Of a stretch of DNA of 40,540 nucleotides, positions 16,721 through 25,987 are shown in pieces. A program made the translations under genes and the position numbers. Under the pieces are notes generated by a model, which did not search any database, was not told the DNA's origin, and worked only from the letters and a program-made list of their open reading frames with translations. The stretch's first letter is position 1, and each line of letters starts with the position of its first letter. The DNA is from Alkalibacillus haloalkaliphilus (GTDB lineage Bacteria; Bacillota; Bacilli; Bacillales; Alkalibacillaceae). Location: positions 1-40,540 of the forward strand of contig NZ_BJYA01000016.1 of NCBI RefSeq assembly GCF_007991275.1, read 5' to 3'.

Positions 16721-16913
16721 TTCTATGAGCTATTTTTTCGATCCTATGAGCCATTTCCCCAAGTCTATGAGCTATTTTTTTAATCCTATGAGCCATTTCC
16801 ACGATTCTATGAGCTATTTTTTTAATCCTATGAGCCATTTCCACGATTCTATGAGCTATTTCATCAATTCTATGAGCCATTTCCACGATTCTATGAGCTA
16901 TTTCAAATAATCA
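16721..16913 (+). repeat. TATGAGC(T/C)ATTT array, exact 21-bp period
   Basis: Nine TATGAG cores begin at 16724, 16745, 16766, 16787, 16808, 16829, 16850, 16871 and 16892, each exactly 21 bp apart. GAGCTATT and GAGCCATT units alternate, so the higher unit is 42 bp. Because 21 is a multiple of three, frames stay open on both strands and spell heptads such as IAHRIVEMAHRIKK, but no ribosome site was seen. The last unit supplies the stop codon of the convergent NERD gene (16898-16900). The array lies between two convergent genes. Confidence 0.95.
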
Positions 16914-17881
16914 AAGTCTTTTTCGTAATCATAGTTTAATAAATACTTGGTGTGCCGACGACTTCCGACCTTTTGAAGACCTGCATCTTGCAAAATATTC
17001 CTTACTGTATGTCGTGATTCAATCCCTGAGAAATCGGAAAACTCGCTGTTAGTTATTTCATTACCTCGAAGTAAGTAATAATCTTTTAATGAATGAATTG
17101 CTGCACCTTGATCTCGCAATCCACATTTTATACATTCTAGTCTCTTCCTTATCATTCTCATCGTTAACAATCCGCATTTATTGCAATACGTTCCTTTTAC
17201 TAGTTCTTCAGACGCTACCCCAAACCGCTCCAATATATCAGGATCGTAATCTTCATGGCACTGTTTGAAGTAGTAAGCGAGTTGGCGGGCGTTATTAATT
17301 GATAAGACTCGCTGGTTATACCGTTCATTTACGGTGCGGATGTAGGCTGGTAGTTTGGCGATTGGGATGACTTTTTTGACATGCTCTTCATGCGACGGGT
17401 GGATGTTCATGCGGACGTTTGGGCTAGTCATGACGACGACGGTTTCGATTGGAACCTTTCCGTAAGATCTTTGTTCAAGCCAGTTAACGAGTTGAAATTT
17501 TTGTTCTTCTACTTGGTTGAGTGGGTCGTCGTACGTTTGGTTGTGGTGAAAAATTTGGTGGGATCCTTCTTTCATCATGACTTCTCCGCTCATATTTTTT
17601 GACTCGATGATCAAAATGAAATTTGACGTCACTAGTAAAAAGTCCATTTGAAAGTGTTTGTTGGAGAAAGCGGTTTGAAGTCTTGTGTTGTGAAGGACAA
17701 AATTCGGGAAATCCAATTTTTTCAGCGGATATAGTACTCTCTTTTCGCCTATGTAGCCAGATTGTTCGCGACGGATTCGGTCTCGCACTTGTTCGTATTT
17801 TTTGTGATAAGGGTCGAGGCGGTTGGCTAAGCCTAACAACTTCAGATAGTACGGCGTGAATGAAATGTCTTTTACAATCAT
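16898..17881 (-). CDS. NERD-domain protein with C-terminal zinc ribbon
   Basis: A 327-residue protein. The NERD nuclease-related domain (about 35-150) shows SGYIGEKRVLYPL, FQMDFLLVT and ILIIESKNMSG, the E-x-K of a restriction-endonuclease-like core. A middle region covers RYNQRVLSINNARQLAYYF. A zinc ribbon, CNKCG with CIKCG (about 235-260), and a C-terminal stretch (HTVRNILQDAGLQKV) that looks helix-turn-helix-like follow. NERD proteins are presumed DNA-processing enzymes of unknown role. The start ATG 17881 has AAGGAGG 9 nt upstream; the open frame reaches 21 codons further into the proC terminator. The stop codon lies in the last unit of the adjacent repeat array. Confidence 0.88.
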   Translation of the reverse strand: MIVKDISFTPYYLKLLGLANRLDPYHKKYEQVRDRIRREQSGYIGEKRVLYPLKKLDFPNFVLHNTRLQTAFSNKHFQMDFLLVTSNFILIIESKNMSGEVMMKEGSHQIFHHNQTYDDPLNQVEEQKFQLVNWLEQRSYGKVPIETVVVMTSPNVRMNIHPSHEEHVKKVIPIAKLPAYIRTVNERYNQRVLSINNARQLAYYFKQCHEDYDPDILERFGVASEELVKGTYCNKCGLLTMRMIRKRLECIKCGLRDQGAAIHSLKDYYLLRGNEITNSEFSDFSGIESRHTVRNILQDAGLQKVGSRRHTKYLLNYDYEKDFDYLK

Positions 17882-17912
17882 GAGGGAGGGCCTCCTTGCG
17901 CGGGGATTTCTT

Positions 17913-17941
17913 AAAAAAATGGCTTGCCTCAGCAAGCCATT
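17913..17941 (-). terminator. Intrinsic terminator of proC
   Basis: AATGGCTTGC (17918-17927) pairs with GCAAGCCATT (17932-17941) around CTCA; the minus strand continues with seven T. Confidence 0.92.
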
Positions 17942-17955
17942 CATTTAAAAATATA

Positions 17956-18747
17956 CTATTTTCCTGAACATTTGTCCATTGCTTGAATGATGGCGCCGCG
18001 GAAGCCGTTTTGTTCTAAGGCATCGACGGCTTTGATCGTCGCACCTCCTGGTGTACACACTTGGTCTTTTAGTTCGCCTGGATGATAGTCAGTGTCTCTT
18101 ACCATTTTGGCTGCGCCTAGCAATGCTTGGGATGCATACTCATAAGCTTGTTCGCGTGGAATGCCTTGTTTAACTGCGCCATCTGCTAATGCTTCAATAA
18201 ACAGATAACCGTATGCTGGTGAGGAGCCGCTAACAGCTGGAATTGCATCCATTAACTTTTCACTAACTTGATCAACCTCGCCGTACAGTGAAAATAACTG
18301 CTCAACTAGTTGAATGTCTTCATCTGTCACATGCTCATTAGCGCAATAAACTGTCATTCCCTCTCCGACCATTGATGGTGTATTCGGCATCGAGCGTATA
18401 ATTTTCGTTTCCTTACCGAAAGCCAATTCAATATCTTTTAACCGTACGCCGATCGCAATTGTAATAATAATCGTGTTTTCATTAACATGTTTGCGGATCT
18501 CTTCAATTACGTTAGGGTACACGTGTGGTTTAACAGCTAGAAACAACAAGTCACTCTCACTGGCGATTCGTTTATTGTCACTTGCAATGTCGATTTCAAA
18601 TTTCTCTCTCACGTAATCAATCGTTTCTTCGGTTACAGCAGAGGCATGGATTTGTGCCGGATTAATGTTGCCGTATTGAATCATCCCGTTAATAATCGCT
18701 TGAGCCATCTTGCCACAGCCGATAAAACCAATCTGTTGGTCAACCAT
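17956..18747 (-). CDS. proC: Pyrroline-5-carboxylate reductase
   Basis: A 263-residue enzyme for the last step of proline synthesis: reduction of 1-pyrroline-5-carboxylate to proline with NAD(P)H. The Rossmann start is IGFIGCGKMAQAIINGM; the family segment is IPAVSGSSPAYGYLFIEAL (about 160), and LKDQVCTPGGATI lies near the C-terminus. The start ATG 18747 has AAGGAGG about 9 nt before it; an upstream in-frame extension of 20 codons has no such site. Possible minus-strand promoter: TTGGTA, an 18-nt spacer and TACAAT, centred near 18805. Proline is a common compatible solute in halophilic Bacillaceae, but the sequence alone does not show an osmotic link. Confidence 0.93.
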   Translation of the reverse strand: MVDQQIGFIGCGKMAQAIINGMIQYGNINPAQIHASAVTEETIDYVREKFEIDIASDNKRIASESDLLFLAVKPHVYPNVIEEIRKHVNENTIIITIAIGVRLKDIELAFGKETKIIRSMPNTPSMVGEGMTVYCANEHVTDEDIQLVEQLFSLYGEVDQVSEKLMDAIPAVSGSSPAYGYLFIEALADGAVKQGIPREQAYEYASQALLGAAKMVRDTDYHPGELKDQVCTPGGATIKAVDALEQNGFRGAIIQAMDKCSGK

Positions 18748-18871
18748 TAATAAAAATCCTCCTTCATGACGACTTTCTAGTACATTCCATTGTACGCATT
18801 TTCGCAAAAAAATACCAACTGTACATAAAAAGTCTACCTAGTAAAAGATTTTCAAACATTCTTCATTTAAT

Positions 18872-18910
18872 AGAAAAAGAAGTTGATGCCTTAATTAGCA
18901 CCAACTTCTT
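18872..18910 (-). terminator. Intrinsic terminator of the glutamate synthase operon
   Basis: AAGAAGTTGATGC (18877-18889) pairs with GCACCAACTTCTT (18898-18910) with one mismatch; the minus strand continues TTTTTCT. Confidence 0.9.
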
Positions 18911-18914
18911 ATGT

Positions 18915-20402
18915 TTACACGAGATCGACTGTTTCTTCCGTTTGTAAAAATTGACCGACTTGCTCTGCTACTTCACGACCTTCGCGAATCGCCCAGACGA
19001 CTAGGCTTTGACCACGTCTAGCATCTCCGGCCGCAAAGACGCCCGCTTCACTCGTACTGTAGTCTTTCGTTCCATCAACAGTCCAAATGCGACCTCTTTC
19101 ATCTAACTCAAGGCCAAAGTGTTCTAACACTTCACGCTCTGGACCTGTAAAACCGATGGCGACAAGTACGAGATCAGCTTCCCAAATTTCTTCTGAATTA
19201 GGAATTTCTTTCGTCACAAGTTTGCCGTCTTCCATCACTTTTTCTACACGGACAGTACGTAGAGACTTCACGTTACCGTCTGCATCTGATTCAAACGCTT
19301 GAGTTAAAATTTCGTATTTACGCGGGTCTTCTTCATTTGCTTCTAAAGACTCTTTGTAGCCGTAATCTAATTTAAAAGTCATTGGGAATAACGGCCACGG
19401 GTTATCTTCCTCACGATCTTCAGGGCTCGCTGGGTGTTTACCGAATTGTACGACTCTGTTACACTCCTGCCTTAGAGCCGTTGCAACACAGTCTGCTCCT
19501 GTGTCACCGCCACCGATGACGATGACATTTTTACCACGTGCGTGAATTGGAGCTTGATCAGGGTCAGTTTTTAAAGCTTTCGTTGACTCTGTTAAATAAT
19601 CCATCGCAAAATGAATCCCTTTACTATCACGATTTTCAGCAGGGACATCACGGTGTTCTTGTGCGCCAGTACATAAAATAACGGCGTCATACTGCTGCTT
19701 CAACTCTTCACGTGTAATATCTTTTCCAACTTCAGTATTACACTCAAACATAATACCTTCTTCTTTTAGCAAGTTGACACGACGATCAATTGTATCCTTT
19801 TCTAACTTCATATTAGGAATACCGTACATTAACAAGCCACCAGGACGATCGTCACGTTCATAAACGGTGACATAATGGCCTTGTTGATTCAGCTGATCCG
19901 CTGCTGCTAAACCAGCCGGACCAGAGCCAATTACGGCGACATGTTGACCTGTTCGATGTTGAGGAGGGTTTGCTTCAACCCAACCTTCATCGAAACCGCG
20001 CTCGATAATTTCATTTTCAATTGTCTTAATTGCGACAGGGTCATCGTTAATCGCAAGCGTACAAGATCCTTCACAAGGTGCTGGGCAAACACGCCCTGTA
20101 AACTCAGGGAAGTTGTTCGTTTCTTCTAATCGTTCAAGCGCGTGCTTCCAGTCACCTTCACTTACTAACTCATTCCACTCAGGAATAAAGTTGTTAACAG
20201 GGCAACCGATATCTGATTGATCAAAATTAATCCCTGTATGACAAAATGGCGTACCACAATCCATACAACGTGCGGCTTGTTGTTTTAAATCTTTATCATC
20301 TAAACGAATCGTATATTCTTCCCAATCTTTAATTCTTTCAATTGGGTCTCTTGTTTCTTGGTCTTTTCGGGAAAATTCCATAAAACCTCTTAAATATCCC
20401 AT
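18915..20402 (-). CDS. gltD: Glutamate synthase, small (beta) subunit
   Basis: A 495-residue NADPH-dependent subunit, called GltB in B. subtilis. The N-terminal iron-sulfur region has CMDCGTPFCHTG, GCPVNN and CPAPCEGSCTLAI (about 40-110). FAD binding is at VIGSGPAGLAAADQL (about 150) and NADPH binding at IGGGDTGADCVATALR (about 290). The C-terminal FAD segment is GVFAAGDARRGQSLVVWAI. It passes electrons from NADPH to the large subunit. AAGGAGGTG precedes the ATG. It lies 19 nt after the large-subunit gene and ends the operon. Confidence 0.97.
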   Translation of the reverse strand: MGYLRGFMEFSRKDQETRDPIERIKDWEEYTIRLDDKDLKQQAARCMDCGTPFCHTGINFDQSDIGCPVNNFIPEWNELVSEGDWKHALERLEETNNFPEFTGRVCPAPCEGSCTLAINDDPVAIKTIENEIIERGFDEGWVEANPPQHRTGQHVAVIGSGPAGLAAADQLNQQGHYVTVYERDDRPGGLLMYGIPNMKLEKDTIDRRVNLLKEEGIMFECNTEVGKDITREELKQQYDAVILCTGAQEHRDVPAENRDSKGIHFAMDYLTESTKALKTDPDQAPIHARGKNVIVIGGGDTGADCVATALRQECNRVVQFGKHPASPEDREEDNPWPLFPMTFKLDYGYKESLEANEEDPRKYEILTQAFESDADGNVKSLRTVRVEKVMEDGKLVTKEIPNSEEIWEADLVLVAIGFTGPEREVLEHFGLELDERGRIWTVDGTKDYSTSEAGVFAAGDARRGQSLVVWAIREGREVAEQVGQFLQTEETVDLV

Positions 20403-20421
20403 TTGCGCACCTCCTTAACGG

Positions 20422-23400
20422 TTATTGAACGACTTTGCTAGTCTGTTTATCTTCTTTTTCTTTAAGGAGCTTTTCTTTATATTCGATCGGGATGACTTTA
20501 ACTAATTGATTAGCCGCTTCACTCCAGTTGTTAAGCAAATGTTTAGCCCGTTTACTACCTGTGTATTCAACATGATTGACTAACATTTGTTTCACTTCAT
20601 TAAGTTCTTCTGACTCTTCAATTGATTCGAACAGTACCATGTCGTGGTTTGATTTTTCTTTAACAGCTTCTAAATCTTGGTTCCAGATATATGCAATACC
20701 ACCTGACATACCAGCTGCAAAGTTTTTACCAATCTCACCTAAAATAACAACACGGCCACCTGTCATATATTCACAACCGTTATCACCGACACCTTCGACA
20801 ACAACTCTAACTCCACTATTTCTAACAGCAAAACGCTCACCAGCAGCACCATTAACGTAAGCTTCACCACTCGTTGCACCGAAAAATGTTACGTTACCGA
20901 TAATTGTTTCTGCCATACGGTGAACGGATGGTGGATTGTGTGGCTTAATCGCCAATTTACCACCTGAAAGACCTTTACCGACGTAATCGTTCGCATCACC
21001 CGTAACGTGCATCGTAATTCCTCTCGGTAAAAAGGCGCCGAAACTTTGACCCGCAGAACCAGTAAAGTGTAGGTTAATTGTATTTTCAGGCAATCCTTCT
21101 TCACCGTAACGCTTTGTTACTTCATGGCCTAATTCAGTACCTACCGTTCTGTCGGTATTCCCGATCGGCAAGTGTAACGTCGTTGGCTTTTTCTCATCTA
21201 AGCTTGCTTGAACGTTCGGTAAAATTTCAGTTTGGTCGATGTGCACTTCATCGTAACGGTTAATGTGAGGACGCTCACGTTTTAACCATTCATCATTTGA
21301 ATATTGCATTAATGGCTCTAAGTCTAACTGTTTAGCTTTATGATGACTTTGTTTACGACGGTGAACTTTTAATAAGTCAGTACGTCCAATCATTTCATCT
21401 AATGAGCGAATACCTAACTGAGCCATAATTTCACGGACTTCTTCAGCGATAAATCGCATGTAATTGACAACATGGTCTGCTTGGCCGGTAAACTTTTTAC
21501 GTAAGTCTGGATCTTGTGTCGCAATTCCGACCGGACACGTATCTAAATGACAAGCACGCATTAAAATACAGCCTAATACGACCATTGGTGCTGTAGAAAA
21601 TCCATACTCTTCAGCTCCTAATAATGCTGCTTTCACAACGTCTTTACCTGTCATTAATTTACCGTCAGTTTCTAATCTAACTCTTTCACGTAAGTCGTTT
21701 AACACTAATGTTTGGTGTGCTTCTGCTAAACCTAACTCCCACGGCAATCCTGCGTGGCGAATACTCGTTTTTGGTGAAGCACCTGTTCCACCTTCATAAC
21801 CGCTAATTAAAATAACGTCAGCTTTACCTTTAGCGACACCAGCAGCAATTGTTCCGACACCCGCTTTTGATACGAGTTTCACGTTAACGCGTGCATTTGT
21901 ATTCGACTTTTTCAAATCATAAATAAGCTGTGCTAAGTCTTCGATTGAGTAAATATCATGGTGTGGTGGTGGTGAAATTAAGCCTACACCTGGTGTTGAT
22001 TTACGAACATCCGCAATCCACGGGTGGACTTTCTTACCTGGTAAGTGACCACCTTCACCTGGCTTAGCACCTTGCGCCATTTTAATTTGTAGCTCTTCAG
22101 CATTAGATAAATAATGACTCGTAACGCCGAAACGACCAGAGGCAATTTGCTTAATCGCACTGCGACGATGGTCACCATTTTCATCTGGCGTAAAGCGATC
22201 AGGGTCTTCTCCGCCTTCACCACTATTACTTTTACCGCCAATACGGTTCATCGCAATTGCTAAAATTTCGTGTGCTTCTTGACTTAATGCACCATATGAC
22301 ATGGCACCTGTTTTAAACCTTTTCCATATCGATTCCACCGATTCAACTTCTTCTAACGGAATCGGGTCTTTACCTACAACATCAACGTCTAATAAGTCAC
22401 GTAAATACGTCACTTTTTCGTTAGCGACTAAATCAGTAAACTGATCATATTTATTACGATCGTTCATTCGAGCTGCATGTTGCAATGTGTGGATCGTTTT
22501 CGGATTAAAGGAATGGTGTTCACCATCACTGCGCCATTGCATATCGCCACCAGAAGGAAGTGTTCCTTTCGTCAGTGGATATGCTTGACGATGACGTTCT
22601 AAACTTTCTTCAGCAATCGTCTCTAAGTCAATTCCACCAAGTTTAGAAGCTGTACCTCTAAAGTACTTTTTCATTACATCTTCACTTAAACCAATCGCTT
22701 CGAAAATTTGTGCCCCACGATAACTTTGAATCGTCGCAATACCCATCTTAGACATGACTTTAACGATTCCAGAAGTCGCCGCATCACGATAACGGTCAAA
22801 TGCTTCTTCACGCTTGAAATCAGTAATATATTCATCATCAATTAACTTATCAATCGAACGATAAGCTAAATACGGATAAATCATATCAGCACCAAAGCCG
22901 ATTAACGTTGAGAACTGATGGACATCACGTGCTTCTGCTGTTTCAACGATTAAACTCGCTTTCGTGCGCAAACCTTTTTCTACTAAATAATGGTGCAAGC
23001 CACTAACAGCAAGTAGTGACGGAATGGCTATTTTGTCTTCTGACTGCTTTTTGTCCGTTAAAATGACTAACGAAACACCTTGGTTAATCGCTCTTTCGAC
23101 ACGTTTAAACAGTTGATCTAATGCTGGTTCAAGTCCTTTAGCACCGTTTTTCACATCATAACAAGTGGATACTTTTTCAAAACGGAAATCACTGCGCGAA
23201 TTGTGAACAACCGCATCAAACTCAGCCTTTTTCAAAATCGGTGTGTACAGACGGATCCTCTTACAATGCTCAGGTCCATCGTCTAACACATTCGGTTTTG
23301 GCCCTAAGTAAGACGTAGTTGACGTCACTAACTTTTCTCGGATTGCATCAATTGGCGGGTTCGTTACTTGGGCAAACAGCTGTTTAAAGTAATTAAACAA

Positions 23401-24939
23401 TAGTTGCGGTTGCTCAGATAGTACCGCAAGCGGCGTATCATTACCCATCGAGCCAATCGGATCGCGTTGCTCTTCAACCATTGGCAAAATGTTTTTCATC
23501 ACTTCTTCTTTCGTAAAGCCATTAGCCATTTGGAACTGAAGCAACTTTTCATCGGAAATGTTCTCGTTATATGGATCCATCGGCAGCCCACTTAATTGGA
23601 CTAGTGAATTGTTTAACCAATCACGATAAGGGTACTTCGTTGCAATTTCTCGCTTAATATCATCGTTATAATAAATCTCATTATCTTCTAAATCGATTAA
23701 TAGCATATCACCAGGGCCTAGACGTCCTTTTTCAACAACGCTGTCAGGCTCCACATCTAATACACCGACTTCAGATGAATAAATAATCCGACGGTCATCC
23801 GTAATGTAATAACGAGCCGGCCTTAAACCGTTACGGTCGATCGATGCACCGATTCGTTTACCATCTGTATAAGCTATCGCTGTCGGTCCATCCCAAGGCT
23901 CCATAATACAGCTTAAATACTCAAAACATGCACGCTCAGGGTCACTCATTTGTTCATTTAAATCCCAAGCTTCTGGAACCATCATCATCGCTGTTTCCGA
24001 CAACGTACGTCCATTCATCACTAAATACTCATACGCTTGGTCAAGCATCCCTGAGTCACTTGACGTCTCATCAATTACGGGTAAAAGGTCTTTGTGACGC
24101 TCACCGTAAACGTGTGATTTCGCCGCTGTTTCTCTAGCTTTCATCCAATTGACGTTACCTGTAATCGTATTAATCTCACCGTTATGCATGAGCATACGGT
24201 TCGGGTGTGCACGCTCCCACGATGGGAATGTATTTGTACTGTAACGCGAGTGGACCATACCGAAGTTCGTCTTCGCACTCGGGTCAGCTAAATCTAAATA
24301 AAATTGGTCAAGTTGCTCGGCTGCAAGCATGCCTTTATAAACGATTATATTTGGAGAAAGACTCGCCACGTAAAACGGCCCTTCTTTTAATTGTTCATCT
24401 AATTCTACTTTTTTCTCTACTATTCTACGAATCAAGTAAAGATCACGAGTAAACTTCTCCTCTAACTTTACTGACTCGGATTTTTTAATAAAAATTTGCG
24501 AGATGAAAGGCATGTTCCCTTTTGCAGCATCAGAAATAACACTTTCATCAACCGGAACATCACGCCAACCGATGACACGATGACCTTCGCGCTCTACTGC
24601 TTCATTAAATAGTGTTTGTGCCTTCTCACGTCTTACTTCGTCTTGAGGTAAAAATACCATTCCAACAGCATACTCGCCCCGCTCTGGTAACACCTCATTC
24701 CACGTACGACGAAAAAGTTCATCAGGTATTTCTAACATGAGTCCAGCACCGTCACCTGTGTGACCATCAGCACCGCGACCACCTCTATGATCTAACCGAA
24801 TTAATATCGTAATCGCATCTTCAATCATTTGATGAGTCGAAACACCATCCATCTGTGCGACAAAACCTATTCCACATGCATCACTTTCAAACTTTGGATC
24901 ATATAATCCTTGTTTTTGTGGAAAACCTGTTCGTATCAT
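20422..24939 (-). CDS. gltB: Glutamate synthase, large (alpha) subunit
   Basis: A 1505-residue enzyme, called GltA in B. subtilis, making two glutamates from glutamine and 2-oxoglutarate. The class II glutaminase domain begins after a propeptide; the nucleophile is C22 in SDACGIGF. The FMN/synthase barrel lies around 850-1200, with GAMSYGALSQEAH and GGEDPDRF. The 3Fe-4S cysteines are in CILMRACHLDTCPVGIA (about 1140). A C-terminal beta-helix (about 1260-1480) has repeated G-x-x-G-x-x-x-G. The length is normal and the ribosome site is GAGGTG. It is transcribed divergently from gltC, which implies nitrogen- and carbon-dependent activation by GltC. Confidence 0.97.
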   Translation of the reverse strand: MIRTGFPQKQGLYDPKFESDACGIGFVAQMDGVSTHQMIEDAITILIRLDHRGGRGADGHTGDGAGLMLEIPDELFRRTWNEVLPERGEYAVGMVFLPQDEVRREKAQTLFNEAVEREGHRVIGWRDVPVDESVISDAAKGNMPFISQIFIKKSESVKLEEKFTRDLYLIRRIVEKKVELDEQLKEGPFYVASLSPNIIVYKGMLAAEQLDQFYLDLADPSAKTNFGMVHSRYSTNTFPSWERAHPNRMLMHNGEINTITGNVNWMKARETAAKSHVYGERHKDLLPVIDETSSDSGMLDQAYEYLVMNGRTLSETAMMMVPEAWDLNEQMSDPERACFEYLSCIMEPWDGPTAIAYTDGKRIGASIDRNGLRPARYYITDDRRIIYSSEVGVLDVEPDSVVEKGRLGPGDMLLIDLEDNEIYYNDDIKREIATKYPYRDWLNNSLVQLSGLPMDPYNENISDEKLLQFQMANGFTKEEVMKNILPMVEEQRDPIGSMGNDTPLAVLSEQPQLLFNYFKQLFAQVTNPPIDAIREKLVTSTTSYLGPKPNVLDDGPEHCKRIRLYTPILKKAEFDAVVHNSRSDFRFEKVSTCYDVKNGAKGLEPALDQLFKRVERAINQGVSLVILTDKKQSEDKIAIPSLLAVSGLHHYLVEKGLRTKASLIVETAEARDVHQFSTLIGFGADMIYPYLAYRSIDKLIDDEYITDFKREEAFDRYRDAATSGIVKVMSKMGIATIQSYRGAQIFEAIGLSEDVMKKYFRGTASKLGGIDLETIAEESLERHRQAYPLTKGTLPSGGDMQWRSDGEHHSFNPKTIHTLQHAARMNDRNKYDQFTDLVANEKVTYLRDLLDVDVVGKDPIPLEEVESVESIWKRFKTGAMSYGALSQEAHEILAIAMNRIGGKSNSGEGGEDPDRFTPDENGDHRRSAIKQIASGRFGVTSHYLSNAEELQIKMAQGAKPGEGGHLPGKKVHPWIADVRKSTPGVGLISPPPHHDIYSIEDLAQLIYDLKKSNTNARVNVKLVSKAGVGTIAAGVAKGKADVILISGYEGGTGASPKTSIRHAGLPWELGLAEAHQTLVLNDLRERVRLETDGKLMTGKDVVKAALLGAEEYGFSTAPMVVLGCILMRACHLDTCPVGIATQDPDLRKKFTGQADHVVNYMRFIAEEVREIMAQLGIRSLDEMIGRTDLLKVHRRKQSHHKAKQLDLEPLMQYSNDEWLKRERPHINRYDEVHIDQTEILPNVQASLDEKKPTTLHLPIGNTDRTVGTELGHEVTKRYGEEGLPENTINLHFTGSAGQSFGAFLPRGITMHVTGDANDYVGKGLSGGKLAIKPHNPPSVHRMAETIIGNVTFFGATSGEAYVNGAAGERFAVRNSGVRVVVEGVGDNGCEYMTGGRVVILGEIGKNFAAGMSGGIAYIWNQDLEAVKEKSNHDMVLFESIEESEELNEVKQMLVNHVEYTGSKRAKHLLNNWSEAANQLVKVIPIEYKEKLLKEKEDKQTSKVVQ

Positions 24940-24991
24940 CGTGTCACCTCATCTTTCGATAGTTTAAATTTTCAGACAGTATCGTGTTTCT

Positions 24992-25020
24992 ATCTTATGC
25001 TTTTTCTGTTATGCTTTCAA
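24992..25020 (-). promoter_or_regulatory. Probable gltBD promoter
   Basis: On the minus strand TTGAAA (complement of 25015-25020), 17 nt and TAAGAT (complement of 24992-24997) form a good SigA promoter. It lies 53 bp upstream of the gltB start. GltC sites are expected between it and gltC but could not be recognised. Confidence 0.5.
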
Positions 25021-25053
25021 TATATATATTCGATCATATTAATCGCAAAATTA

Positions 25054-25069
25054 GATAAAGCGCTTACAA
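25054..25069. promoter_or_regulatory. Possible cre-like site upstream of gltC
   Basis: Read on the minus strand TTGTAAGCGCTTTATC matches the CcpA consensus WTGNAARCGNWWWCAW at 13 of 16 positions, with a perfect left half. It lies 12 bp before the gltC start. It may be chance. Confidence 0.3.
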
Positions 25070-25081
25070 AGGTTGGTAGAC

Positions 25082-25987
25082 ATGGAGTTAAGACAGTTAA
25101 AGTATTTCATAAAAGTTGCAGAGTTAGAGCATGTAAGTGAAGCAGCTGACCAATTACATGTGGCACAATCAGCTGTCAGTAGACAAATTGCTAATTTAGA
25201 AGAAGAACTAGGCGTCGAGCTTTTTCTTCGTGGTGGAAGGAAAATTCGTTTAACACCCGTTGGAGAAGTCTTTTTAGAACGAATAAAAATGGCGATGACA
25301 GAGATTGAAAATGCAGAGCGAGACGTTCGTGAATTTTTAAACCCTGAATCTGGTACAATTAGACTTGGTTTTCCAACAAGCCTTGCAGCGAAAACGTTGC
25401 CGTCAGTTATTTCAGCATTTCGAAAAGAACACCCACAAATCGGGTTTCAACTACAGCAAGGAACTGTGAATGATTTAATTGCTGCTGTTAAAATTGGACA
25501 GATCGATTTAGCTTTCGTATCACCAGTACCTCTTAACAATCCAGATGTTAAAGGGGATATCTTTTTTACTGAAAAGATTCAAGCGTTACTGCCACGTCAC
25601 CATGAATTTGCCCAAAACGAACATTTACGACTTGACCAATTAAAACACGAACCGTTCGTATTGTTCCGCCAAGGATATATTATGCGTGATTTAGTGACGA
25701 AAGCTTGTCAGCAAGTTGGGTTCGAACCGAGAGCGGCATTCGAAGGCGAAGATGTGGACACGATTAAAGGGTTAGTGGCTGCAGGGTTAGGCATTAGTTT
25801 ACTACCGGAGATTACATTGAATGAAAGACCGACTAGAGATACACGAATTATTAATGTTGTTGAGCCTAATATGACCCGAACAGTAGGAATGGTGCGCCCA
25901 AAATATCGTGAGGTCGCACCATCAGAACAAATTTTCTTCGATTTTCTACTGAATTATTACCGTAAACTAGATCAATTCGGTTGGTAA
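25082..25987 (+). CDS. gltC: LysR-type activator GltC
   Basis: A 301-residue LysR regulator (B. subtilis GltC has 300). The N-terminal helix-turn-helix MELRQLKYFIKVAELEHVSE then AADQLHVAQSAVSRQI is nearly the GltC sequence. The effector domain covers about 90-300. GltC activates glutamate synthase when 2-oxoglutarate is plentiful. The ATG 25082 is preferred because the GltC family begins MELRQL; a TTG at 25073 would add three residues but has no ribosome site either. The ribosome site GGTTGG is weak. Its stop codon directly abuts the stop codon of the convergent FAH gene, with no room for a terminator between. Confidence 0.95.
   Translation: MELRQLKYFIKVAELEHVSEAADQLHVAQSAVSRQIANLEEELGVELFLRGGRKIRLTPVGEVFLERIKMAMTEIENAERDVREFLNPESGTIRLGFPTSLAAKTLPSVISAFRKEHPQIGFQLQQGTVNDLIAAVKIGQIDLAFVSPVPLNNPDVKGDIFFTEKIQALLPRHHEFAQNEHLRLDQLKHEPFVLFRQGYIMRDLVTKACQQVGFEPRAAFEGEDVDTIKGLVAAGLGISLLPEITLNERPTRDTRIINVVEPNMTRTVGMVRPKYREVAPSEQIFFDFLLNYYRKLDQFGW

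Noticed and set aside
16692-16886. Minus-strand open frame of MAHRIKK-type heptads (and the plus-strand MSHFHDS frame) as a coiled-coil gene
   Set aside because: It is the translation of a 21-bp repeat array, both strands are equally open, the frame includes the M20 terminator, and no ribosome site was found.
25073-25081. TTG start for GltC at 25073
   Set aside because: GltC proteins begin MELRQL; the TTG start has no ribosome site and adds MVD without support.
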